Assembly (NCBI GenBank): GCA_964481255.1
Contig: CAYZTZ010000105.1
Coordinates: 1 to 11,929, forward strand
Direction: 5' to 3'
From: UBA6911 sp964481255
Lineage (GTDB): Bacteria; Acidobacteriota; UBA6911
Length of the DNA stretch: 11,929 nucleotides
Positions within the stretch are counted from its first letter, which is position 1. Every line of letters begins with the position of its first letter. The position numbers and the translations under genes are program-made. This document shows positions 1 to 6,636 of the stretch, piece by piece. A model generated the notes under the pieces. It was not told where the DNA came from, searched no databases, and saw only the letters and a program-made list of their open reading frames with translations.

Positions 1-70
1 TCCCCGAAATGATTTCAAGCGCGGCGATCCGCGCGCGAAACTCCACGCGCAAATCGCGGGTGCAGGGCAT
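1..70 (-). CDS. possible 5' end of a gene cut by the left window edge
   Basis: After the isomerase stop codon there is an ATG at 68-70 (minus strand) opening a frame that stays open to the window edge (23 codons, beginning MPCTRDLRVEF). Its codons show the usual bias of this genome, with third positions GC-richest and second positions GC-poorest, and it follows the isomerase by 12 bases in the same direction. Against it, no Shine-Dalgarno sequence precedes the ATG, the piece is too short to recognise, and an opposite-strand frame ending in TAA at 84-86 is also open across the same bases. No function can be proposed. Confidence 0.25.
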   Translation of the reverse strand, partial: MPCTRDLRVEFRARIAALEIISG

Positions 71-82
71 GGAGGAGACGCC

Positions 83-1147
83 CTAAGCCGCGCCGCTCAA
101 TTTGCCTTTCAAATAGTCGATGACTTTGACCGGAGTCGGATCCACGTTATTGAGATAAGCCAGATACAGGCTGACGAAATCCCCCAGATAAACAATGGAC
201 AAAATCCGCGCCAGCAGAGATTCCCCCTCGCTCCAGACCTCCTGCAGGAATCCGGCCTTCGGAGCGATCAGCTGTTGCGTCAGATCAAACCGGCGCTGGA
301 CCTGGGGATGATCCCCCTTGTCGCGCAGTAGAACGACTCCCACCCGGCGCAGCAGCTCTTCCGGGTTCATCCAGCCGACAAGCTCATTATGGTTCATCTC
401 CGGCAGAAGGTGGTGAAAAGCAAGGTTCTTGGAATTCTCCTCAATCTGCGACCGCCATCGGAAGGCGGCGGCGTCCATAATCGCGCTGGAGGCATAAACA
501 GCGACGATTTTGCCGTGCAGGGAGCCTGCCAGCTTCTTCGCCGGATTGGACGATTCCGGATTGGCCGTTCCGTATCTGTCCCGCAGTTTCTCCATCAGTT
601 CCGTCGCTTCCGCGAACGGCCCTGCGGAATCTGGGATAAACTGCAGGGCCCTCATCGCGGAAAGCAGAGCAATAAACGAATGCCCCAGCGCCGCCCGGGG
701 CGGCAGCCCCGCGGGCAGCTCCATAACAGGGTGGCCGTTGGATTCCGCCATCGCCCTGAGCCGACCTCCGGAAGTGACGCAGACAATGGGCGCCCCGGCG
801 TCACAGGCCTGCCGATAGGCGCTGAGCGTCTCTTCCGTATTCCCGGAATAGCTGCACGCAAAAACCAGAGTCGCTGAATCGACAAACCCCGGCAGGCTAT
901 AATCGCGATTGACGATGAAAGGCACCCGCAATTGAGGGCCCGCAACCGATCGCGCCAGATCCCCGCTGATCGCGGATCCGCCGAGCCCGGTCACGACCAC
1001 GACTCGAATTTCACCGCATCGGGGGACGGCAATGCTCTGGCCGGCGTGCGCCGCCGTGTGAAGCTGCTCCGGGAAAGCCTCCAGCAGCCCCCTCATGGAT
1101 TGGAGGTCCAGCGCCGCATATTGATCTATCTGATCAAGCATGGACAT
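83..1147 (-). CDS. bifunctional phosphoglucose/phosphomannose isomerase
   Basis: A 354-residue cytoplasmic sugar isomerase of the PGI/PMI family first described in Crenarchaeota. It is expected to interconvert glucose 6-phosphate and fructose 6-phosphate and also mannose 6-phosphate and fructose 6-phosphate. It has two SIS domains. The first carries GLGGSAISGD (54-63), SYSGNTEETL (99-108) for phosphate binding, and PPRAALGHS (149-157) with the family arginine R151. The second carries SQIEENSK (233-240), whose glutamate is the expected base, PEMNHNE (249-255), whose histidine is expected to open the ring, and a C-terminal PVKVIDYLK (339-347) with the conserved lysine. All expected catalytic residues are therefore present and the length is normal. 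I chose the ATG at 1147 because GGGGGTGA lies about six bases upstream and the protein then begins as the family does. The frame stays open to an ATG at 1231 that also has GAGGG before it, but the extra 28 residues look unlike the family. Gene order gives no pathway partner. Confidence 0.93.
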   Translation of the reverse strand: MSMLDQIDQYAALDLQSMRGLLEAFPEQLHTAAHAGQSIAVPRCGEIRVVVVTGLGGSAISGDLARSVAGPQLRVPFIVNRDYSLPGFVDSATLVFACSYSGNTEETLSAYRQACDAGAPIVCVTSGGRLRAMAESNGHPVMELPAGLPPRAALGHSFIALLSAMRALQFIPDSAGPFAEATELMEKLRDRYGTANPESSNPAKKLAGSLHGKIVAVYASSAIMDAAAFRWRSQIEENSKNLAFHHLLPEMNHNELVGWMNPEELLRRVGVVLLRDKGDHPQVQRRFDLTQQLIAPKAGFLQEVWSEGESLLARILSIVYLGDFVSLYLAYLNNVDPTPVKVIDYLKGKLSGAA

Positions 1148-1324
1148 AAAATTCACCCCCGTATGCCGGGAAGCCGGATCCCGGGCCGCCGGAGCGCCGT
1201 GGAAACAAAAGAACCGCGGCCGCGCGTTCATTCCCTCGCTTTGGAGCGCCCGTCCTGTTCGAGATCATGGAAGCCCGATTCGGATTTGAAAGCATTCCGA
1301 TCGACGCATCTTCCCGCATGGCTA

Positions 1325-1352
1325 ATTATGTTCAAAATCCCATAAACGTCAA
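1325..1352 (-). promoter_or_regulatory. sigma70-like promoter of the isomerase gene
   Basis: On the minus strand TTGACG (1352-1347) is followed after 16 bases by CATAAT (1330-1325), a five-of-six match at each hexamer. It lies in a locally AT-rich gap in an otherwise GC-rich window. Transcription would start near 1318, leaving a leader of about 170 bases before the chosen start at 1147. This supports independent transcription of the isomerase from the phosphatase gene upstream. Confidence 0.6.
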
Positions 1353-1415
1353 GCCGCCGGCCTGTAGCAATAATCTAATGTTCTTTATCAAGAATTGTAT
1401 TGTAAATTCACCTAT

Positions 1416-3557
1416 TCATTTAATTTTTGCGACGATTAAAGTCATATCGTCATCCCGTTCCTCGCCGTAGGTCCAGGACTGCACCTCCTGAATGATGCTG
1501 TCCTGAATCCTGTCGATGCCTTGATCGGCGTTTCCCTGGATCAGGCGGATCAGGCGGCTTTCGCCGAACTCTTCCCCGTACTCGTTGACGCTTTCCACGA
1601 TGCCGTCGGTGTAAGCGACAAAAAGGTCTCCCGGATTCAACGGAATGGTTTCCTGGCTGTATCGGAGGTCCGGGAAAATGCCCACCACCGTGCCCCCTTC
1701 GTTGAGGCGGCGGACTCCCCTTCCGTCAAAGTAAAGAGGGGGATTGTGTCCCGCGTTGCAGTAAGTCAGAGTCCGTCGAGCGTCATCGTAAACAGCGAAA
1801 AAAAACGTGGCGAACTTGTTGGCGGCGGTGAACCGGCAGATCTGGCTGTTGAGTCTTTCAACCACCGCCGCGACGTTTTTCGTTTCCGGCGCCGCCCCGT
1901 TCCGCCAAAGGCTGGCGACGTTGCTTCGGAGGGTGGCCTGCAGGTTGGACATCAGGAGAGCCGCGGAAATGCCTTTGCCGCAGATATCGCCCACCGCAAG
2001 TCCGAGTTCCCCCTCGCCCAGGGGGAGAAAGTCATAGTAGTCTCCGCTCACGACCCTCGCCGGCAGACAGACGCCCGTGACTTCCATCCGGCCCACCTGC
2101 GGCGCGCACTCCGGGAAAAGCCTCGCCTGCACTTCCTTGGCGATTTCGAGTTCGCGCTCCAGCCTTTCCTTCTCGACGCGCTCCTTCACGAGCTGCTGCA
2201 CGTACTCCGTCATCTGGTTGAATGAGGCCGCAAGCGCCCCCAGCTGGTCGCGCGAACGAACGACAATCCGGTGGTTGAAATCCCCCCGTTTGACGAATTC
2301 CGTCCCCCGGTCCAGGTTATGCACGGCGTTGGTGATGGATTTGGTCAGGAGGATGCCGATGACGACCGAAGCGATTTCCACGATCAGGAAGATCGCGACA
2401 TTCACGGTCAGGAAGAACAGGATGGTCTTGGCGGCCGTTCCCTCCGCCGCGGTGCCCTCCGAACTGAAAACGTTCTGCCACAGCTTGGAGGTCGACAGCT
2501 CCACCAGCAGGACATCGGAATCCGAGCTGGTTTCCATCCCGCTGCTCCAGGAGGTTGGGAACAGCAATATGGGAAAGACGGGGTTGGGCGCGACACTCCG
2601 GCCCTCGGGTTCGAGGGTCGAAGCGACGATGCTCTCCCGAAGCGAGTCCGCGTTCTGCAGCATCGCGTTCATCCCGCGGAGCGTCACGTTGGCGGCCAGA
2701 AGAAAATCCTGGCCCAGCGCGGCCTTCAATCGTCCGAGGAGGTAGCGGTCCAGCGGAACGGAAACTTCCAGGCTGAACGGTAGATCCGACCGGAAATCGC
2801 TGGAAATGAAGCTCCGCAGAAAGAGCCTCCCTTCGCTGTTGCGGGACTGGACATCTTCGAGCACCAGGCCGTTGAATTCCCTGTCGCCCAGCCAGCGCGG
2901 GATCCGGTACTCCCCCGGCTGTTCCGCTCCCGGCTCCCGGTTCGTATAGGTGATCGGCTTCTTTGCCGACGGATCGGAGAAGCGAAGAACGATGGAAGCG
3001 GACGGATAGGCGCCCAGCAGGTACTTCGCGCCCTCGTCGAGCTCATTTTTTAAAGCCGCCGGACGCGGGGAGGGAGCCGTCGCCATCATGTCCTGCAGCG
3101 CTTCCCGGAGCGACAGGTTGAAGGCGTGGATCTGCGCCGCATGCATGCCGATCTGGTTGGCGACGAGATAATAGGTCAGCTGGTAATAGAACAGGAGAGC
3201 CGAAACATACACGATGATCAGGATAAAAAGGATGGGAATCGCGCCGATGAAAATGTAGGCCACGATCAGGCGCCGTCGGATTTTCCAGAGCAGCCTGTCG
3301 CGCACGCTCCGGGAAAGCTTCCAGAGGTAATAGATCGCCGCTGCGGCCAGCAGCGGCGTCAGCAGATTCAGGAAAAAAGTCAGCACCGGCGACGCGTCGG
3401 GCAGGGAGGGGGGGAAGAACATCCACCGGAGGAGCCACAGGATCGCGGCCGCCAGCGTGAGAATCCCCATCCATGATTTCGGCACGAGATGTCGCACTTC
3501 CTCTTTCGCCTTTCGAGAATTCCCTTCAGGCGGTTTAAGAACCGCGTCCCAGGCCAT
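1416..3557 (-). CDS. membrane-anchored SpoIIE/PP2C serine phosphatase with HAMP domain
   Basis: A 713-residue signalling phosphatase of the RsbU/SpoIIE type. Such enzymes usually dephosphorylate a STAS-domain anti-anti-sigma factor in partner-switching regulation. From the ATG at 3557, hydrophobic segments lie at about 29-48, 55-78 and 97-126. A roughly 250-residue region without known motifs (127-377) is probably extracytoplasmic and sensory. A last membrane helix (378-404), HAMP (405-456) and a short charged coiled coil (453-478) lead into the catalytic domain (488-713). Metal-binding motifs are intact: SGDYYDF (504-510), GDICGKG (523-529), NAGHNPP (601-607), YTDG (649-652) and DDDMTL (702-707). 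A small tandem repeat, EGTAAEGTAA, sits just before the last helix. The start is uncertain. The frame is open to a TTG at 3593 that would add 12 proline-rich residues, and neither start has a clear Shine-Dalgarno sequence. No STAS protein, anti-sigma kinase or sigma factor is visible nearby, so its target is unknown. Confidence 0.92.
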   Translation of the reverse strand: MAWDAVLKPPEGNSRKAKEEVRHLVPKSWMGILTLAAAILWLLRWMFFPPSLPDASPVLTFFLNLLTPLLAAAAIYYLWKLSRSVRDRLLWKIRRRLIVAYIFIGAIPILFILIIVYVSALLFYYQLTYYLVANQIGMHAAQIHAFNLSLREALQDMMATAPSPRPAALKNELDEGAKYLLGAYPSASIVLRFSDPSAKKPITYTNREPGAEQPGEYRIPRWLGDREFNGLVLEDVQSRNSEGRLFLRSFISSDFRSDLPFSLEVSVPLDRYLLGRLKAALGQDFLLAANVTLRGMNAMLQNADSLRESIVASTLEPEGRSVAPNPVFPILLFPTSWSSGMETSSDSDVLLVELSTSKLWQNVFSSEGTAAEGTAAKTILFFLTVNVAIFLIVEIASVVIGILLTKSITNAVHNLDRGTEFVKRGDFNHRIVVRSRDQLGALAASFNQMTEYVQQLVKERVEKERLERELEIAKEVQARLFPECAPQVGRMEVTGVCLPARVVSGDYYDFLPLGEGELGLAVGDICGKGISAALLMSNLQATLRSNVASLWRNGAAPETKNVAAVVERLNSQICRFTAANKFATFFFAVYDDARRTLTYCNAGHNPPLYFDGRGVRRLNEGGTVVGIFPDLRYSQETIPLNPGDLFVAYTDGIVESVNEYGEEFGESRLIRLIQGNADQGIDRIQDSIIQEVQSWTYGEERDDDMTLIVAKIK

Positions 3558-3596
3558 CGCCGTCGGGTACGGCGGTCCGGGCGGCGGTTCCAATCC

Positions 3597-3620
3597 GTTT
3601 CATGAGGCTTCCCATGAAAC
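3597..3620. repeat. inverted repeat in front of the phosphatase gene
   Basis: GTTTCATG (3597-3604) and CATGAAAC (3613-3620) are perfect inverted copies around an eight-base centre, and one GC and one GU pair could extend the stem inward. It ends four bases upstream of the TTG codon at 3593 and 40 bases upstream of the ATG at 3557. It could be an operator or an RNA hairpin in the leader. The symmetry is seen, but the role is unknown. Confidence 0.45.
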
Positions 3621-3700
3621 CGCGAAGAATCTCTCTTTGGGAGATCCTTGAGAGCTCTGTTGTCGGCCCTTAAGGCCGTTTCTTAAATCGTCTCAGAATT

Positions 3701-3723
3701 CCCGTCCGTTGCAGCACGGCGGG
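3701..3723 (-). terminator. hairpin just after the M16 gene, possible terminator
   Basis: Directly after the M16 stop codon the minus strand can form CCCG-CCGT, a six-base loop, then ACGG-A-CGGG: eight pairs with a single bulged base. There is no uridine run after it, so as an intrinsic terminator it is incomplete. A second five-pair stem, CGGCC/GGCCG, follows at 3664-3678. It may instead be a 3'-end stabilising structure. Confidence 0.4.
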
Positions 3724-3725
3724 GC

Positions 3726-6506
3726 CTAGCGGTTCGGGTTCGGCGTTCCCTCCATTCGCAAAATCACAGCCCTTTCCAGGTTCAGGATGCGCCCGGCCGC
3801 CTCCGCAAATTCCTCCTCCCCGACTTGCTGGAGACGAACCGGATAATTCAGATAGGCTTCCATCCCTTTTCCGGCTATGAGATTGGCCGCCATGTCCGAG
3901 ATCTGATCCCACCGCGCCTGGCTTCGGATCCAGTAAGAACCGGCGGCGGCGTTGACCGCCGAGCGGTAGTCCCTGAAAGGGATGGGAGCCTCGATCCAGC
4001 GCCGGATCTCCTCCTGGAGAGTCTTTAGAACGGCTTCTTCGTTCCCCGGATTCAAGGCGGCGGCCAAAATGATGCTGCCACCCCGCAACCTCGGCTCATA
4101 GAGCGCCGAAACGCTATAGGCGACGCCCCGCCGCTCTCTTGCTTCCTGCCCCAGTCTGCCATATTCTCCCGCGTAACCGGCGAGCACGGCGGCCGCGCAC
4201 CTGTCCTCATCATCCTCCGGAGGCGCCTGAAATCCAACGAAAATGAAGCTTTGATTCCTTTTCCATGCTTTTCGGATCGATTGTCCCTTCTCCGGCGGCC
4301 GGACATGCTCGCCCGGAATCTTTGCGTCCTGCATTCGGGATCCGCTGAAGTGCCGGACGAAATAGGACGCCAGGCTGGTGCCTTTAGTGTCTCCAACTGC
4401 GACGACGACGGGCTTCCGGTTCCTGACGCAGTTGTCGTACCACTTCTGAAGCGAATCCCGCGTGATGGAGCTCAGACTTGCCGGGGTCCCGGCGGCGCTC
4501 AGGGCGTAGGGGGAATTCGGGAATAGAGCCTGATGGACTTGTTCCAGCGCCCCGGCCGGAGAGTCCGCGCTCCAAAGAATCTCCTGGGATTGGATTTCCT
4601 TCTGCCTATCGATTTCATCTCCGTCGAACGCGGGCGTCTTGATCAATTCAAACAGCAGGCTGAGTCCCGCATCAAAATTCCTTGATAGAATCGAAAAGCG
4701 GAATCCAAAGTAGTCCGGAGCGACCACCGGGGTCACCTGCCCGCCGTAGATTTCCAGTTGCCTGTAAAATTGCGCCGGCGACCTGTCCCCGGGCCCTCGA
4801 GCCATCACGCGCGTCATAAGGCGGGTGATACCGCAGTTTCCGTCGTCTTCCGCAAGCCTGCCTCCCGGGAAAAAGATCCCCATCTCGATCAACGGGTTGA
4901 TATGGTCCTCCCGTATGACCATATCCGGCCCCCGCAGGATGGAGGCCAGTTGAAAGGGATAGCGCACCTCGCTGAATTTGAAGTCGTCCCTGGTTTCGGG
5001 GATCTTCAACGCCGGCACCACTTCCCTGTTTCTTTCAGCCTGCTCCTGGTCGGCCGACGGGGTCCGCAGGCCCTCCAGGGTGTTTCGGACGCTGTCGACG
5101 GTCAGCCGCCGGCGGGCGCCCGAGGCCGGGAGGTATTCCACAAGGGAGCAGTTCTCCAGCGTCAGATACTTCGCGGCGACGCGGCGCACATCCGACGGCT
5201 TGACCCCGCGGATGCCGGAAATATAGCGGTCCATGGACTTCCAGCCCCCCGCCGCCTCATAACGCTCGAGCGCATTTGCTCTCTCGGAGACCGTTTCGAG
5301 TCCCCCCCAATAGGCGCGCTCCAACTGCGCGCATGCCCTCTCCATATCCGCCTCATTCGGCTCTTCCCGTTTCAGCAACTCCAGTTCCGTTATCAGTGCA
5401 ATTTCGCTTCGGTCGACATCCTCGGGTTTAACGTCCAGCCGTATCGTCAGGTAGCCCCAATCCGGATGCGATTCCAACACAGTTTCCTGTGAAAGGATCA
5501 GCTTCTTCTGGTCCCTCAGGCGGATCGCCAGGACGGATCCCTCTCCCATTCCAATAATGGCGCTCAAAACCTCAAGCGCCGCATGGTCTCTGGAATCACC
5601 CGGCGCGGCATGAAAACCGAAGAGCAGGCGCGCCGACGGCATCGAGCCTTCCATCGCCCGGTAGCGGAATTCCCTTTGCCCGCCCTTCAGGGGCGGGACG
5701 GAGGGCTTCGCCCGCGACGGCGGGATCTCCGCGTAAAGGCGCGCGATCTCATTAAGCACCTCCCCGGAACTGACATCGCCGGCTACAACGAGCAGGATTC
5801 TGTCGGGGACGTACATCGACTTGTGGAATGCCTCGAGGTCTTGCGGCGTCAGGATACTCGGCGCGCCGGCGGCGAGAGCCGCCCACCGATGGATGCGGGG
5901 ATCCCCGAAAGCCAGGTCCAGAAGCGCGGCCCGCGAAGCCTCGCCCGGCTCATCCAGAATTGCGCGCGCCTCATCGGCGAGAAGACCGGCCTCGAGTTTC
6001 ACATCCTCCGCGTCCAGGGACGGATGGAACAGGGCCTCCTTTTGAATCTCCAAAGCCTTTTTCCATTGAGACGCGGGGGCCAGAACCTCGAATCGAGCGT
6101 TCCGGTAATCGGTCGAACATCGGAGGACGCCGCCGAGAGCCTGCGCTTTTCTCCGGAGAGTCCCTTGCAGTTTATCCGGCGTCCCGCGGCACACCATCGC
6201 GGCCGCGAGGCCGGCGACCGCGCGGTTTTGAGACGGCTCGTGCAGGTATCCCGCGCGGACATTGGCCTGGAGGGAGACGACAGGATGCGCCCGGAATTCA
6301 TGGACCAGCACGGTCATCCCATTTTTCAGCACCGCTCTGGTGACATGGGGAGTCTCCTCGTAGGATTTCAACTGCTTGAGAAAAGGTGCCGACGGGCGGG
6401 CAGGCTCCGGCTTCCTCTGCGTCCGGCGCGCCTGCGGAAAACCGGGGGAAACGGTCAGGATCACGGCCGCAACCGCCCCAAGCAGCTTCCTCTTGCTTCC
6501 TTTCAT
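3726..6506 (-). CDS. exported fusion of two M16 peptidase-like domains lacking the zinc motif
   Basis: A 926-residue protein with a signal peptide (1-26, cut probably after FPQA) and two consecutive M16 (pitrilysin/insulinase-like) units, about 50-470 and 500-920. Active M16 enzymes bind zinc through HxxEH in a segment reading roughly GLAHFLEHMLFKGT. The matching segment here is GLAAAMVCRGT (99-109) in the first unit and GITRLMTRVMARG (559-571) in the second, so neither unit has the histidines or glutamate. The C-terminal half does keep an RRGVAYSVS segment (792-800), which resembles the substrate-binding arginine/tyrosine region of the family. M16 proteins often work as an active plus an inactive subunit; this one looks like two inactive-type subunits joined. 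It would act in the periplasm as a partner, chaperone-like clamp or pseudoenzyme, which is inference. The ATG at 6506 has GAGG six bases upstream. The reading frame is unbroken and uses ordinary codons, so it does not look like a decaying gene. Confidence 0.9.
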   Translation of the reverse strand: MKGSKRKLLGAVAAVILTVSPGFPQARRTQRKPEPARPSAPFLKQLKSYEETPHVTRAVLKNGMTVLVHEFRAHPVVSLQANVRAGYLHEPSQNRAVAGLAAAMVCRGTPDKLQGTLRRKAQALGGVLRCSTDYRNARFEVLAPASQWKKALEIQKEALFHPSLDAEDVKLEAGLLADEARAILDEPGEASRAALLDLAFGDPRIHRWAALAAGAPSILTPQDLEAFHKSMYVPDRILLVVAGDVSSGEVLNEIARLYAEIPPSRAKPSVPPLKGGQREFRYRAMEGSMPSARLLFGFHAAPGDSRDHAALEVLSAIIGMGEGSVLAIRLRDQKKLILSQETVLESHPDWGYLTIRLDVKPEDVDRSEIALITELELLKREEPNEADMERACAQLERAYWGGLETVSERANALERYEAAGGWKSMDRYISGIRGVKPSDVRRVAAKYLTLENCSLVEYLPASGARRRLTVDSVRNTLEGLRTPSADQEQAERNREVVPALKIPETRDDFKFSEVRYPFQLASILRGPDMVIREDHINPLIEMGIFFPGGRLAEDDGNCGITRLMTRVMARGPGDRSPAQFYRQLEIYGGQVTPVVAPDYFGFRFSILSRNFDAGLSLLFELIKTPAFDGDEIDRQKEIQSQEILWSADSPAGALEQVHQALFPNSPYALSAAGTPASLSSITRDSLQKWYDNCVRNRKPVVVAVGDTKGTSLASYFVRHFSGSRMQDAKIPGEHVRPPEKGQSIRKAWKRNQSFIFVGFQAPPEDDEDRCAAAVLAGYAGEYGRLGQEARERRGVAYSVSALYEPRLRGGSIILAAALNPGNEEAVLKTLQEEIRRWIEAPIPFRDYRSAVNAAAGSYWIRSQARWDQISDMAANLIAGKGMEAYLNYPVRLQQVGEEEFAEAAGRILNLERAVILRMEGTPNPNR

Positions 6507-6553
6507 TGAAAACCTCGCAGGCTTTCTTATGGGATACGACGTCTTCAGCCGGA

Positions 6554-6562
6554 ATCATAGCA
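6554..6562 (-). promoter_or_regulatory. possible extended -10 promoter of the M16 gene
   Basis: The minus strand reads TGCTATGAT, an extended -10 element (TGnTATAAT with one mismatch), in the gap upstream of the M16 gene. No good -35 hexamer lies 16-18 bases further upstream. A start near 6547 would give a leader of about 40 bases. Together with the terminator-like hairpin at 6607-6625 it suggests that the M16 gene can be transcribed by itself. Confidence 0.4.
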
Positions 6563-6606
6563 GAATGTCGTGCGCTGCGGGATAGGACGGCAGCGGCAGG
6601 CAGGGC

Positions 6607-6625
6607 AAAACCGCGCCGGACGCGG
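6607..6625 (-). terminator. intrinsic terminator after the propeller gene
   Basis: On the minus strand CCGCG (6625-6621), the loop TCCGG and CGCGG (6615-6611) form a five-pair all-GC stem followed at once by TTTT (6610-6607). It lies 11 bases after the propeller stop codon. The stem is short but the position and the T run fit an intrinsic terminator. Confidence 0.5.
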
Positions 6626-6636
6626 GACGGGGGAAA

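Noticed and set aside
1..86. plus-strand frame ending in TAA at 84-86, as the tail of a convergent gene
   Set aside because: Its second codon positions are GC-richer than the first, unlike real genes here, and every other gene is on the minus strand. It is too short to settle.
1134..1319. 61-codon minus-strand frame in the isomerase leader, overlapping the isomerase start
   Set aside because: Its ATG coincides with the predicted transcription start, it has no Shine-Dalgarno sequence and no recognisable motif. It is more likely leader sequence.
1381..1394. TTCTT/AAGAA stem after the phosphatase gene as a terminator
   Set aside because: Five AT pairs form a very weak stem, and no T run is correctly placed after it on the minus strand.
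1521..2225. 234-codon plus-strand open frame opposite the phosphatase gene
   Set aside because: It lies opposite the conserved SpoIIE catalytic domain, whose motifs are unmistakable, and shows no coherent domain of its own.
4758..5492. 244-codon plus-strand open frame opposite the M16 gene
   Set aside because: It is low-complexity, Arg/Pro-rich, shows no family features and is fully covered by the M16 reading frame.
6190..6260. a displaced zinc site in the first M16 unit using H89/E90
   Set aside because: The pair HE there has no second histidine at the right spacing and lies before the helix that carries HxxEH in the family.
5583..6509. 308-codon plus-strand open frame opposite the M16 gene
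   Set aside because: Its translation is rich in Arg, Gly and Pro with no recognisable domain, and it lies wholly opposite a strong M16 frame. Long antisense frames are expected in GC-rich genes.
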